A stretch of 64,000 bases of DNA from Azadirachta indica. Lineage: Eukaryota > Streptophyta > Magnoliopsida > Sapindales > Meliaceae. The position numbers and the translations under genes are program-made. Below, piece after piece: positions 36,984-49,127 of the stretch. The notes beneath the pieces are model-generated. The model saw only the letters and a program-made list of their open reading frames with translations. It did not search any database and was not told the DNA's origin. Location: contig CM040449.1 in NCBI GenBank assembly GCA_022749755.1, forward strand, positions 6,343,157 through 6,407,156, written 5' to 3'. Position 1 is the first letter of the stretch. Each line of letters begins with the position of its first letter.

Positions 36984-37760
36984 ATTATGTAATCTAAGAT
37001 CAAGGCTGCAAAAAGAATGCTTGATTTTTGGAGTTCTTGGTTTGGTCAGAGAAAATAAGAATTGAGGCAACTGTGCAATTTACAGGATGCACTGGTATAC
37101 AGTTTTCTGGAAAATGTTAATTACTATTTATTAGCTATATATACTCCTGAAATTTCTACCATTTTCAGTTTACATCATGTGTTACAGACTGCGTCTTGAC
37201 ACAATTTTTCTTGCAAATGTTTCGTGTTATGTTTAGTTCTTCATGGTCACTAATATCTAATTAGTTTAATCTGGCTATCATAACATATGTTTCATATGTT
37301 TAGTTTTTTTTGTTGCGAATCATTACTCTAGTTGTGCTGTATGCCAAATGCAATTTTGAAATTGGATGTAACCTGATTATTATAATCGTGGGATCAAAAT
37401 TCAAATTCCTTCTCAAGTGATCTTGCACTTATTGAACAACTCTGACGTTATTTGTGACTGTAATATGACTGCAACACAAGTGTGTATATGTTATGTTTCT
37501 TTGTTTATCTCACTGAAAAGTTTCCGTTCTAAATTATAAAGGGACATTTGAACACAAACGCTAATGGAAAATACACATTGCACGTGTTGAAGGTCGCCCA
37601 AATAACAAAACCACCCCGCTCAAAACTAAATCCAAAGTCTGATGACTGCCTCTTGATTGGCAGTTTTGAAGAACATCGGAGGCTCTGCTTTTGTAGAAGC
37701 AGAAGAAGAAAAACATTTGATTACATTGTGCATTCGCGCCGCACTGATTTTAAAGACTAA
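36984..37760. other. Tail-to-tail spacer between UFC1 and the PEPCK relic
   Basis: The two genes converge. The 777 bp hold both 3' UTRs, and I see no further gene. An open frame at 37,548-37,760 has no recognisable similarity. Confidence 0.5.
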
Positions 37761-40700
37761 TCACAAAACAGGGCCAGCTGCAAGAATCTCCTCAGTCAGC
37801 TTGTTGTCTTCTCCGATCTTGTGACTCATGAAGCCCTCAAAATTTTTCTTAAAAAGACCTCCTAGCTTCAAGAGCGTTTCCTTGTATGCATTCTTGTCTG
37901 ACCACTGCAGTTCAAAATTATACACATCAGTGAGAGAAATAAGAAGAAAAGGTTGTCCAAAGTTTTTCAGAGAAGATCAAATGAAGGAAAGTGAACTTAA
38001 CGGTGTTTCCCAGATCCGGGATTTCTGAAGGGACTCCTTCAATCTCAGTAGGTATGTCAAGTCCAAACACTTCAGTTGTGGTGTAGTTTGCCTCCAAAAG
38101 AGTCCCAGAATGTATTGCATCGATGATTCGTCTGGTATAAGCTAATTTAATACGACTTCCTGACCCATATCTGCCAAGAAAAGAGCAAGAGAAACGAAGT
38201 GTTGATTTACGTGGCCAAGGGTAAATCTGCGCGCCTAATTTGGAGTATGTGATTGCCTTGTAGATGCATACCTTCCTCCCGACCAGCCAGTATTAACCAG
38301 CCAGCCTGTAGCCCCATGCTTCTGCATCTTTTCAGCCAGCATGGCAGCATACTTGGTAGGATGCAGCATTATAAATGCTGCTCCAAAAGCAGAGAATGTT
38401 GCCTGTGACTCCTTCACACCTTCCTCTGTTCCTGCTACCTGTTTTCTCGTTGAGGCATTAAGACATTAAAATACCCCTTATCACATATTGATAACAAATG
38501 GACACCTTCTCTGAAGAAAATCAATGATTATGACAAGTCAGGTATCAGTGTTACCAGAGCTGTGTAGCCGCTGATGAAGTGGTACATCGTCTGTGCCAAA
38601 CTCAACTTGCTTACCGGGGGAAGAACACCAAATGCATCACATGCCAGCAGGATTACATTCTTTGGATAAGGGCCAACGCAAGGTGTCCTTGCATTTGGGA
38701 TGTATTCTACTGGATAAGCAGCCCGAGTGTTCTCTGGAGCAATTGTTGTCATTAGCAAGAAATAATACTAATAATATTTCTGGATAATTGAGTTGTAAAC
38801 TACTAATACTTATTTACCTGTGACAGATTTGTCTGCGTAATCCACCTGTCGTGTATGCTCATCAAACACAACGTTCTCTAGCACTGCCAGAACACAAGAC
38901 AGTCAAACAAATTCCAGTTATCATCTTATAATAACAAAAATACTTGCTGATTTAAGATGTTGGTGGTGAAAGAAATCTGGATGAGAGAATTTGTCACCTG
39001 TTCCAAACTTGATGGCATTCCAGATATCAAGCTCCTTCTCCCTCGACAAATCAATGCATTTGGCATAGCACCCGCCTTCAATATTTGACATTCCATTCTT
39101 ACTCCAGCAGTGCTCATTATCTCCAATTAAATACCTATTATGATCAATAGACAGAGTTGTCTTTCCAGTACCTGAATGAAACCACAAAGCAGATTCATCA
39201 GAGGGTCAAGTGAAAGTAGCAACGGGCACTATCAGTTGGCAATTGATCAAATGAAAATGTTACCCGAAAGTCCAAAGAAAAGGGCAACATCTCCATTTTT
39301 TCCCATATTGCAGCCAGAGTGTAAGGAGAGGATTTGACGTTCAGGCATTAGATAATGCATTAAGCTGAAGAGGCCTTTCTTCATTTCTCCAGCATACTGA
39401 GTTCCAAGAATGACCATTTCTTTTCTGGCAAGATTTATGTCTATGCTACTAGAAGAAGTCATATAGCGGGTGTAATGATTGCAAGGAAACTGCCCAGCAT
39501 TGTATATTGTACGAATCAAGAAAATATATATAACCTGGGGAACTCAAAAGAGAATCACTCGTGATTTAAATGGAGAGAAGAGAAATTCCGGCAATGTAAT
39601 ATATTCTTACGTACATGTTGTGCATGAACAAGGAATGGTAAGCTCTGGCAGAAACAATTCGGATTTTGATTCTGTGTTCCGGGTCCCAATTGAGAAATTG
39701 ATCATTCACAAAGACCTGTGACAAAGATATATTAGATGTCACGGCTCAATATCTCTTGTTCGTGGTATACTTGTTCAAAACAATGAAGTCAATCTTTTTG
39801 CAATATAGTGTCAAGGATTGACTCGACAATATGCAATGGTTCTTGCCTATATATAATTCATTTCCCTATAACTTTACGAATTCTGTGAGAATCGAAAAAG
39901 ATGGTGCCTAGTTTCTGTTAGAATGTCAACCTATTAAAACTTTTCATTATGATTCTTGGAGAAACAGATACGAAAGTCCTCCTCTGTAGACTATTGTGAT
40001 GGAAGGTTGCATATTTCCGGTTAATCTTGGGACCCAGAAAGCAGATAATTGAACGCATGGGCTACTACTTCAACACACCTGGCGCGCACTGAGACATCAG
40101 GTTCCGCTTTTTGGAATTAATTTTGTCAAAAGATGCCACACAACCATCATCGTGATCAGAGAATGGCAAGCTGAATGCATTGAAGCAAAGCCCAAAAAAA
40201 TAAAATAACTGCTTTGACGCATAAGCAAGCAACAGTTATTAGTTTACCCTTGAATGAGTATAGAAAAGAATGATGCAATTTCTTAGATTTTTAGGAAAGA
40301 CAAAATATATGCCTCTTGAGGAAGAAACCTGTGATGTGCACTAATTTAAGACAATTGCCAGCAAATTAACACATTGTCTCCATGACTTGATATTAATATT
40401 ATGGACTTGGTACGAGGCAAGAAAAGTTGTGGCTTGCCAGCAAACGATACGTATAGAGTATGAAAATTGTTTACTAAATTGATCTAGTCAGCACACATGG
40501 TGTAAGAAAAATCAGAGTACAAATCCAATGATTCGGTCAACCATTATTGGATTGATCAATTAAATCCTTTTCTAAAAAAATGCAGGATAACAAAAATGAA
40601 AATTAACAAGCTGGATGAAAATTAATTAATTAATCAGTTACCTTATCCAATGAGTTTAAGTAATCAGCAGCCCGTTCTCTGTTCACCAGGAAAGTTTGCT

Positions 40701-41630
40701 CGCCCGTTTCGATATTCGGCGAGCCCCTATATGCAGAGCACGTAGAAGTAGAACATGCGAACCTTGAAGGAGAAAATGAGTAACCAGCTGTAAAAGAAAA
40801 ACAAATCAAGAAGAATGCTTACTTTCCCCACCAGAGCTCATTCTCAGTGGTTTCGTCCTTAACAACACGCTTGTCTCTCGGCGACCGTCCTGTCTTTGCA
40901 CCGGATAAAGTCGCTAATGCACCAGTTGCTGTAATGAATGATCCCTTCTCGTACTTAATAGCTTGCTCGTATAGTTCTGTTTCCACTAGTTATCTATTAT
41001 TACCAATATATGCATATATACATTTTTTTCATACTGATTGATTAACATTAGAGATTGTAAATACCAGCACGGGAGAGATTGTAAAGAACGTGAGTGAACT
41101 TGAGTGCAGTGTCGCTAATATTGAGTATTGCTGGAGTATAATATGTATGCGTCAGCTTCTGGCTTTCTACCTTCTTAGCCTCAGGGTCCCCCTTCACAAC
41201 TTTTGGCCCGGTCTCCCTCATTAAAGATGCCAATGAAGCACTGAGATAATTAATTTAAGATATATAAGAACAAATTAATACAGAACAACTCAGTGCTAGC
41301 TGATGCAGTGCCCCAACACAAGATGACAACCTGAAACGATGGCGTAAGTGATGGTTTTACCTGATGGACTGGAGTTGCTGCTTTTGGCGTTCCTCTTGGG
41401 AGATGGATGGAAAAGGAACCGTCAGCCAGAGTGAATTTGATGGGAGTGTTGGGTGTTGATCTCTTCTTCTGAAGAGAGTGAAGCTCGTCTATCGTCTGTG
41501 CCTTTACCGGAGGTGCGCTGTCATCGTGACAAACCACCGCTTCCTTCTTGTTCGTTTGGATTTTAGCTAGACCGCTGCGTCCCGTTTTATTAGCTCTGCT
41601 CGTAAAACTGAACTCTCCGTTTTCAGCCAA
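37761..41630 (-). pseudogene. ATP-dependent phosphoenolpyruvate carboxykinase, intron-bearing probable pseudogene
   Basis: PEPCK converts oxaloacetate and ATP to phosphoenolpyruvate, CO2 and ADP in the cytosol, the entry step of gluconeogenesis. Twelve exon equivalents are visible: 41630-41361, 41240-41065, 40976-40823, 40726-40642, 39715-39611, 39534-39264, 39171-38998, 38883-38818, 38733-38555, 38438-38272, 38170-38002, 37904-37761. [11 protein letters not shown] (P-loop) and the C-terminal EEILAAGP are kept. Defects: TTG (41,630-41,628) stands where the family has its start ATG, with an in-frame TAA just upstream and no in-frame ATG after it; a 1-base insertion near 41,401-41,408 shifts exon 1 out of frame before [12 protein letters not shown]; the conserved segment between HNM and TIYNAG (normally with RPTPEEL) is replaced by nine unrelated residues; kinase-2 reads GDNEHCW instead of GDDEHCW (AAT at 39,116-39,118); and the Cys codon of TFSACFGAAF is missing near 38,388. 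Retained introns mean DNA duplication, not retroposition. Confidence 0.85.
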
Positions 41631-41639
41631 CTTCAATGT

Positions 41640-42507
41640 TTACTACACTGCCCAAACAAAGTGAAACCATTAATTAATTCATGCGATGTGTATCAGTGTG
41701 TATCTTTCCATCGAGAATAACACATGCGGAGATTCACCGTGCAACTGCAATGCACAGAAACATGCACAAAACTTTCATATAAAAACAAGGAAGCATTACA
41801 TTTACATGAAAGTAAAGTAAAGAACAAAAACAAAAATGAACCCTGAAACTGTGATCTCGAAACCAGGATGAGGATAAAAAACGAAAGAAAATTTGCAAGC
41901 GTCAGGGTGGAAGGGCACAGGGTTTGAGGGATGATGTGATCGATATATGATGCGGGGGCAATGAACATTCGCTTCTTATAGGCTTCAATACAAAGTCACG
42001 GAAGCTTAACCAGAGTACAGTTAACCATGGTCATGGAGTTTGTAACGACGTAAATAAATTTGGGTGGAGGAAGTTTCCAAATATTGAAATAATGGCAAAA
42101 CGGATCATATCCCTTTGGAGCTGTCACGTTGATGCATGATAGGGAGGCTTATATATACATTTATATGCACCATATATAATTAGTCAAATATATTTGTCTA
42201 ATCAAATTCTTAATATAGCTCAAACTAAAATAGAGTTCACGAAATTTTCGTTTCGAATTTTATTAATTATAAAAGCATGACATGATCTGGATGGTTATAA
42301 AGTTTAATTAGTTGACGCAAAAAAATGATTAAGAAAAGGAAAATAAGGTTTCTTTTGCATGATCCCAAAAGCCGTACAATATATCCCGCGCTGTTTAAAA
42401 ATTAAAAGACAACTCATTAGAATTTAGACATGTGTTGAAGACAGACGAGCTTTGAGCTGCCTGTTTGGATAATAACATCTCGAGTCTACATGTTCAGCTA
42501 GATTATC
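41640..42507. other. Former 5' flank of the PEPCK relic
   Basis: AT-rich and without a recognised gene. It ends near the presumed left boundary of the LTR element. Confidence 0.4.
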
Positions 42508-42926
42508 TATTGATATCGTAAATTCTAAACTTCCAATATCAGTAAAAATTGCGCTTTTCTTGCTTCTCTACGAGATAGGAGAATTTTATTGTTAAAATTG
42601 GTAAAGTAACATGTCCCTTTCTTCATGAGCAGGCCCTCTATATATATATATATATATAATTTTTCTATTTCTACTAGTATTAGAAATTTAAATTTACATA
42701 AAATATGAAATGTATTCTAAAGAATTTTAATTTATCTTAAATTAAAACTTTCAAACTTTTCTTTTTTTTTTCAACAAAGATCTTTTTCTGGTCAGACTCA
42801 CTTGTAGAGCACATGACCAAAAACATACTGAGCTGATCTGATCAAGACGCATAAGGCTGACCAGATGTTCTGCCTATTAACATAAAGCTCATTAATCTTA
42901 TGAGCTCGAGGCCATCTTTCTAAACA
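42508..42926 (-). repeat. Left (3') LTR of the retroelement
   Basis: The segment from the AT microsatellite (42,638 onward) to 42,926 is a direct repeat of 48,837-49,127, sharing CTACTAGTATTAGAAATTT, AAATTAAAACTT and GGATCTTTTTCTG-like blocks with many substitutions. The extension left to about 42,508 is inferred from the possible target duplication. Confidence 0.65.
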
Positions 42927-44269
42927 CCAAGCCCTTCACTTTTCAGTGGAAAATGTTTTTAGTGGAAACTCCATTTTCTGAACAATTTAGACTTTTCTCA
43001 AATAACACCCGGCTGATAAGAACACTAAGCCGAACACAATATAATGGCTAAACACAGAACATAGTTGTGACCTTTGAAATTCAAAAGAAGCGCCAATGGT
43101 GCGAAAACGTGGCCTCGTTCCACCTTGTTTCTTGTGTTGACAATTAATATGCGTAAATGCTTGCAATCGTTACTGTCTTCAGACCCTTCACCTTAGTGCC
43201 ACGTGCTCCCACACAACTAGTCTACATCAACTGATGACTTTGTGGCACCATCAGAGCCACTCATTCCATTTACAGGGTAGAGTGAGGAGAGTGTAAAAGT
43301 TTCACCCTACTCCTTTCAACTGTTTACTCCTCTTGCAACTTCCATTAAGTTTTTTCTACAAACTTTACCCGCTGCTCTCTACGAACTCCTTCCTTGGTTC
43401 ACAAACAAGTTCTGCCTTCCCTCCGGAGCTCGTTTTTCACTCTCCGGCTAACCTTTTTCATTTTGAATAAGCTACTTCTCCCTTAAGCTTGATTACTACG
43501 TTCATTTCATTTTTTTTCATTTTTTTTGTGCCAAAATGCGAATGTGCCGTTTTATTTGAAAAATATCATGCTTTTCTCTTAGTTAGTTTCACAGTTAGGC
43601 CATAATTTTAGACTTACTTTTACGCCTTAAGATGCTAGAATAGACTCAAAAGTTAGGACGAACTGTAGAAACCACTTTATAGCCTAACCCAGATGTTTTA
43701 AGCTTCCTTTACATGAGCAAAGATTTGGTCAGGTCTAAGTTGAAGCCTAGGAACCTTACAGTGACCTTAGGATTGAGTAGAATTAAGTTCCTCTGAACAA
43801 AATTATTGCTTAACCATTGTTTTTTCCTGTGGCGAACTCCAAACTAATCAGACCACATTACTGTTTGCTCAGCTTAATTATGGCAAGGCATGAAAAACTT
43901 GATATGAAGAACATTCCCAGTAACTCAATGGAAGTGAATTAAACACTTTCTTGACAAACTTATTTGAGACAATTACGAAACCTGAAATTGATTTCCTCGT
44001 GAGATTAAAACTGAACTCATTAGAGAATATGGGACCATCCCCTTAAAGAAGGCCCAACCCTTAGCCATTTTTTATTCTAACGCTGAAATCCCTTTGACTA
44101 TTTTAGACCTTAGGTCAAATGCCCTTAAGCATTTTTACCCTGAGCCTAAAATAGTGATTTTCTCTGAAAGTTCTTCTAACTATATATAGGGAAAAATAGA
44201 CCTTGAACAAACCAACGCGAGAGAGCAAAAAGTTCTTCAAAGCCTCGTAGATAAGATCACTCAACAACC

Positions 44270-46576
44270 TAATCAGCTTGTACCTTCCCTGCTCTCCCCC
44301 CCCCACCCGAACACATATCCAAGACACCTCCGATTCTAAGTAAACAAGGGGATGGAAACACAAGTGATGATGATGAGGAAAATGATGAGTCTGAGTATGA
44401 TTAAGATGGGTCAAACACCAAAAGGAAACCTTATATTGATAGCAGTCATTATCCTACAGTTCAATATCCTCCTCCTGATCTAATCAGGGAAAACAGCCCA
44501 TTTGAAGCCAACGAATTCCCCTCTAGTGTCATTGAGGCTGACTTGATAACCTTTAAAAAACTCTATCAAATCCCTAACTCTGTTACTCTTAGGGTCTTAG
44601 AAGCCAACGAATTCCCAAGCCGTCCGAGAAGGGATGAAATGGCTTAATTAAGAGTTATTTCTCCTAAGGGCTAAGTTTCCATTACAGCCATACTTTACTG
44701 CTCTATTCTACAGCTTCGGAATTCCTCTCTACCAATTGAATCTGAATGGATAGAGAACCATTATCGGGATATATGTGATCTAGGCCACGGCCAAGCAAAC
44801 CTCCCCAACCATCAGTAAAATTAAACATTTATTTTTGCTCAAGAAGGACCAAAGAAATACCCAGGCTTTTACTACCTCCAGGCTCACACCAAGACTGATA
44901 AATTGATTATGGGCAACCCTTCTTGTAACAAAGATTAGAAGGACAAATGGTTTTACATTGATGGGGATTGGTGTCAATCCTAATCGAGATGAACATACAT
45001 AGCCCTATGCCCTATATGTTCAAACCCGCTCTCCATAAATATATCCGATAAAGTTAAAATGATGTATTCAATTCTTTATGCTGAATGCTATTGCTAAAGA
45101 TTTAATAATAATTTTCTTTATTTGTGCAGTTGTCTGGGGTTCAAAGCCTGACTTACCCACCTCTTTTTTGTCGAAGATCAACGCGAGGTGCGCAAAACAT
45201 GTTGATTAGAAGACTTTACTTTCCCCTGATTAGCTTATAACTTCTGACCTTATCGAGGTTGCCCCTACTCTTGAAGAGCTTGAAGTTGCTCTCAATGTAG
45301 AAAAAGGACTTGTCTTAAAAACTGATCGAGATATATCTGCCAATAATAAGAGTGAATATTTCGTTCATCCTCTTTCTTGAAACATTTTTACCTTTCCTCT
45401 TTCTTGAAACATTTTTACCTTTCGTCTTTTATGCCTCACAGGGAAGATGGCTTTAAAAGAGGGCAAAGGAAAACTCCTGAACTCATTAGGGTTTCTCTTC
45501 TCTTCGTTGGAGACCCAAACTGAGACTTGAACATAGAAGCAACAAGAGCCCTCTAAAAAGCTAGAACTGGACAAGGGCGGGTCACGTAAGAAGAAAGTAA
45601 CCGATCAACAGGTAAAGGGGAAAAAGGTTGACCAGGGCTCTAAGAAGAAACCTTCTGAGGATAAAGGAAAGCGCCTAGTAAAGGTTTTTGAAAGTGCCGA
45701 GGAGAAGTCGACCAAGAAACAGCACATTGAATAAGGCAAAGAAATTATCGAAATAGACGGTCTCTCCAGGACAGATATCTCAAAGGAAAAAAGGGAGCTC
45801 TTTGAGCATCTGATCCCCTCCATTAACCACCTACCTGTACAGTTAACTCCTCCTTGTCTTTAAGGGTAAAGGCTGCCAGCATTGATGCCGTTCTGGAGAA
45901 AATTCATCAATTGTTTGGTAAGGTAACTATCTCTGATCTTTCATTCCTATTTTATCACAATCGTCTTATTTAACTTGTTGCTCAATTGGTGCAAGCGTGT
46001 AATTATTTTAACTTACACATTAAAAGTGCAAAAGAATGCTCAATTGCCGACTTAAATTTGCACAAATCAATAGATCAACTAATTTCGGAGAAAAATTTAC
46101 TGGAGTAAAGGTTGAGGGAATTAGAGAAGCAGGAGGAAAATTTGGAGGCTCAGCTGAGGGAGGAAAGGAAGAAGTGGGCAGGAGAGCGCAATGCCCTTAA
46201 GGACAAAATTGCTAATATTGAGGTTCTAGTATCCCAGCTCAGGTCTCGCGTAACATATCTTGCTCACCTTAACAAAGACCTGGAAGATGAGCTCGCTCGA
46301 ACTAAGGTTGAAATGAAGGAACTGTGTGATACCTCTACCAAAGAAGTTTTGAAGTTGGCCTGCAAGATCTTCTAGAAGAAATATAAAGAACTTGACTTGA
46401 GTTGGCTTTTCTATGATCTCAATATTCCCCGACTTGTTCAACCAGAAATCAAGGATCATAAGAGGACCTCTGTCTAGAAGCCTATTCAGGATCCTGATCC
46501 CGCTCAACTTGATCCAACTACGTCCCCTTCTGTACCCCAAATCTTTGGCACCATATCGTCTTCGGAGGATGTATAA
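44270..46576 (+). pseudogene. Decayed antisense ORF of the retroelement (putative gypsy-type transposon protein)
   Basis: The plus strand reads as one long protein interrupted by many stops. It has an acidic run DDDEENDESEYD near 44,365-44,400, a segment with KDKWFYIDGDW near 44,940-44,975, a long coiled-coil rich in Glu, Lys and Arg (REERKKWAGERNALKDKIA, within 46,112-46,375), and a C-terminal tail ending SSEDV and TAA at 46,574-46,576. This resembles the plant 'putative gypsy type transposon' family, which lies antisense between pol and the 3' LTR of Tat-lineage elements. The function of these ORFs is not established. Assignment is from recalled family features. Confidence 0.55.
45369..45422 (+). 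repeat. Exact 27-bp tandem duplication in the antisense ORF
   Basis: Two identical 27-bp units beginning CCTCTTTCTTGAAACATT follow each other at 45,369-45,395 and 45,396-45,422. The unit is a multiple of three, so the frame was not changed by it. The exact identity in otherwise decayed DNA suggests a recent event. Confidence 0.85.
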
Positions 46577-47079
46577 TTCTTTAGTTCCTTTGTATATAAA
46601 TTTTATTTTTTAAAAAAAAAACTCATGTTAAGTGTAAGCAATTATTTTACTAAATGGAAGTACTGTTACTTTTACTTTTGCCTCTTCTTTTTGCTGGCTC
46701 AACGTTTGTATAATCGAATCGATTTACTGAGGCGGACTAAAACTTGTCTTTAACCAAACAATAGTAATAATCTGATTCATTGAACTCACTCGTTTCGCAT
46801 CTGAACTGAGGTCATATATTTTTGCAACAATAATTTTTAAGACAAAGAAATTTATTACTTTCAATGCTTGTTGTTTGGTCTAAACTGAAATTAGACCTTA
46901 TTATAATGATCTTCAAATAAAACCTTAATTACTAGTGTCCAATCTGAATCGAGATCAAATCTTTTTATGACATTCAACGTAACATAATCAAATAATTATT
47001 GTATGATTTGAACTGAGGTCAGATATTTTCAAGTGGTAATCCTCTCAAGGGAAATACTTCTTCAACATTTTAGTATTCC

Positions 47080-48810
47080 ACAGCTTCTTGACTTTTTTCT
47101 CATTTGAGTGTTATAACTTATAAACTCCTAACTTAAAGATTCCGGTCACTTTATACGGGCCTTCCCAGTTAGCTCCTAAAGCCTCTTCGCCGAGTGTTTT
47201 AGTGCTTTAGGTAACCCGCCATAGCATTAAATTCTCCCCCTCAAAAAACTCTTAAACAAACCCTCTTGTTATAATATTTCACCATCCTTTGTTGATAGGC
47301 GGCCATCCTAATGAGTACCTGATCGCGTTTTTCCTCTAGTAAATTTAAGCTTAACTCCATCACCTCATCATTTTAAATTCATCAAAATACCTTACTCTAA
47401 ATGAGGGTACCCCGATTTCTACTAGTATTACCGCTTCAAAACCAAATGTCAGTTAATAGGGTGTTTCACCAATCATTTTTCTCGATGTCATCCGATAAGC
47501 TTAAAAAACCTTAGATAATTCATCCACCTATCCCCCCATCTTATCGTCTAGTCGCTTCTTCAGTGCCTTGTTAACAATTTTATTTACTGCCTTCACCTGT
47601 CCATTTGCTTTGGGATGAGCGGGGGACACAAATCTGAGTTCGATACTTAGGTCAACACAAAATTCTTTGAATTTTGCATTATCAAATTACATGCCGTTGT
47701 CAACTATTAGTATACAAGGGATCCCAAACCGATAAATTATATTTCCTTTCACGAAGGCAGTGGCCCTTTTCTCCATTATGGTAGCTAGTGGCGCCGCTTT
47801 CACCCATTTTGTAAAATAGTCGATAGTAACAATTGCATATTTTGTCTGAGCACATCCTGTTAAAAACGAGTCGATCAAATTTAGCCTCCACTGAGTGAAA
47901 GGCTATAGGCTGAATAAAGGGGTAAGTTGTTCAGAAGGCTATTTTGGGATGTCATCATGAAGCTAACAACTCAGACAAGATTGAGCTGTCTTCATTGTGT
48001 CCTAGTGTAATGTCGGCCAATAATACCCTTGACGCAGAATACGGTATGCCAAGAACCTACCTTTCATGTGGTCGTTGCAGTTACCCATGTGGACTTCTTT
48101 GAGCACGTAAGCTGCCTCCTTCTCATCAATACATCGCAAGTAAGGTAGCCCAAATCCTCGCTTGTATAGTATCCCGTCAATCACCAAGTAATGAGAGGAT
48201 CTGCTCTTAATTCTCCTAGCTTCTTCTCTATAGTTGGGCAGTTTTCCCTCGAGAATATATTCTCGAATTGGATCCATCCAAGTCCGAACTTGGCATACCA
48301 TACTGATCTCGAATTAGGCAACACTTCCATAGGGATTATTTTAGGAAACCTTCCTTCTAAACTTGACGCTTTCGCCCCTTCTCTGAAACTTGACAGAGAC
48401 CTAATTCATCACCAGTTATGAATTTTCCCTTACTTCGAGGCACACTGCCCTAATTGACAAGATTAGACTAAGTCCCGCCAATAGAGTTTTATATTTTGCT
48501 TCGTTATTGGTCACTTTGAAATCAAAGTGTATGGCGTAAGCTAACTCCTCATTCCCTGGTCTACTCAGAATTATGCTAGCTCCTCCACCTTGAGTATTCG
48601 ACACTCGTCTACATACAGACGCTACAGTTTTAAGTCTCTTTGTTCCTTCCCCATAGTTTGTTTAGTCGCATTGCCAAATAGCGAGGCCCCATCGACTACC
48701 ATTTTCGCTGAGCAAATCTAAAAGAGTTGTCCACCTAACTCTATACTCCCAATACCCTAAGGCGTCATCTCTCATATCACCATTTTTTCCAAGATTAACC
48801 TTTTTGTAAT
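47080..48810 (-). pseudogene. Ty3/gypsy pol remnant: RNase H and integrase
   Basis: Reading leftward on the minus strand: an ALANFITK segment near 48,805 (the QALADF-type motif at the RT/RNase H border); an RNase H-like piece at 48,604-48,416 with GGGASIILSRPG and FKVTNNEAKYKTLLAGLSL; the integrase zinc-binding region at 48,301-48,002 (CNDHMKGRFLAYRILRQGYYWP); the integrase core at 47,878-47,687 (AIVTIDYFTKWVKAAPL); NGQVKAVNKIVNKALKKRL with GETPY further on; and the integrase C-terminal GANWEGPYKVTGIFKLG near 47,170. Stops (several at former Trp codons) and frameshifts break it throughout, so it cannot make an enzyme. Confidence 0.85.
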
Positions 48811-48836
48811 GAAATTTGCCAGCGCTTAGGCTTTAA

Positions 48837-49127
48837 TTTATATATATATATATATATATAGCTTTCTTTTTTCTACTAGTATTAGAAATTTGAATTTACA
48901 TATAATACGAAACATATCTTGCAGAATCTTAACTTACCTTAAATTAAAACTTCCAAACTTAACTTTTTTTTTTTTACAAGGATCTTTTTCTGATCAGTCT
49001 TACTTGTGGAGTGCCTGATCAGAAACCTATCGAGCTAACCTGATCAGGACGCATAAGACTGATCAGGTATTGGGCCTGTTAACATGAAACCTGTTAATCC
49101 TATAAGTCGAGGCTATCTTCCTAAACA
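48837..49127 (-). repeat. Right (5') LTR remnant of the retroelement
   Basis: A direct repeat of the left LTR that begins at the AT microsatellite (48,839-48,860) and ends CTAAACA at 49,127. The part matching 42,508-42,637 is absent, consistent with a deletion running from inside this LTR into pol. Confidence 0.72.

Larger units (their letters stand above)
42508..49127 (-). mobile_element. Decayed Ty3/gypsy LTR retroelement, probably Tat lineage, with gag-PR-RT deleted
   Basis: Two direct repeats bound the region, and both end in CTAAACA at the right (42,926 and 49,127). On the minus strand the order is: 5' LTR remnant (right), the end of RT/RNase H, integrase, then 3' LTR (left). Just right of the left LTR the minus strand reads GAAAAGTGAAGGGCTTGG before TG, a plausible polypurine tract. 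The opposite strand between integrase and 3' LTR carries a long decayed ORF, as known in Tat-lineage elements such as Retand, Grande and RIRE2. Only about 100-200 bp separate the RNase H remnant from the 5' LTR, so gag, protease and most of RT are gone. TTATC after the right LTR may match TTATC at 42,503-42,507, but the LTR would then start TA instead of TG, so the left limit is uncertain. Confidence 0.75.

Noticed and set aside
42503..42507. TTATC as the firm left target duplication of the LTR element
   Set aside because: The adjoining LTR would start TA instead of TG and a 5-bp match in AT-rich DNA can be chance; kept only as a tentative boundary.
44115..44414. 99-codon minus-strand open frame in the retroelement
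   Set aside because: It is the shadow of the acidic antisense ORF on the plus strand; the His-rich start is the complement of a GATGAT run.
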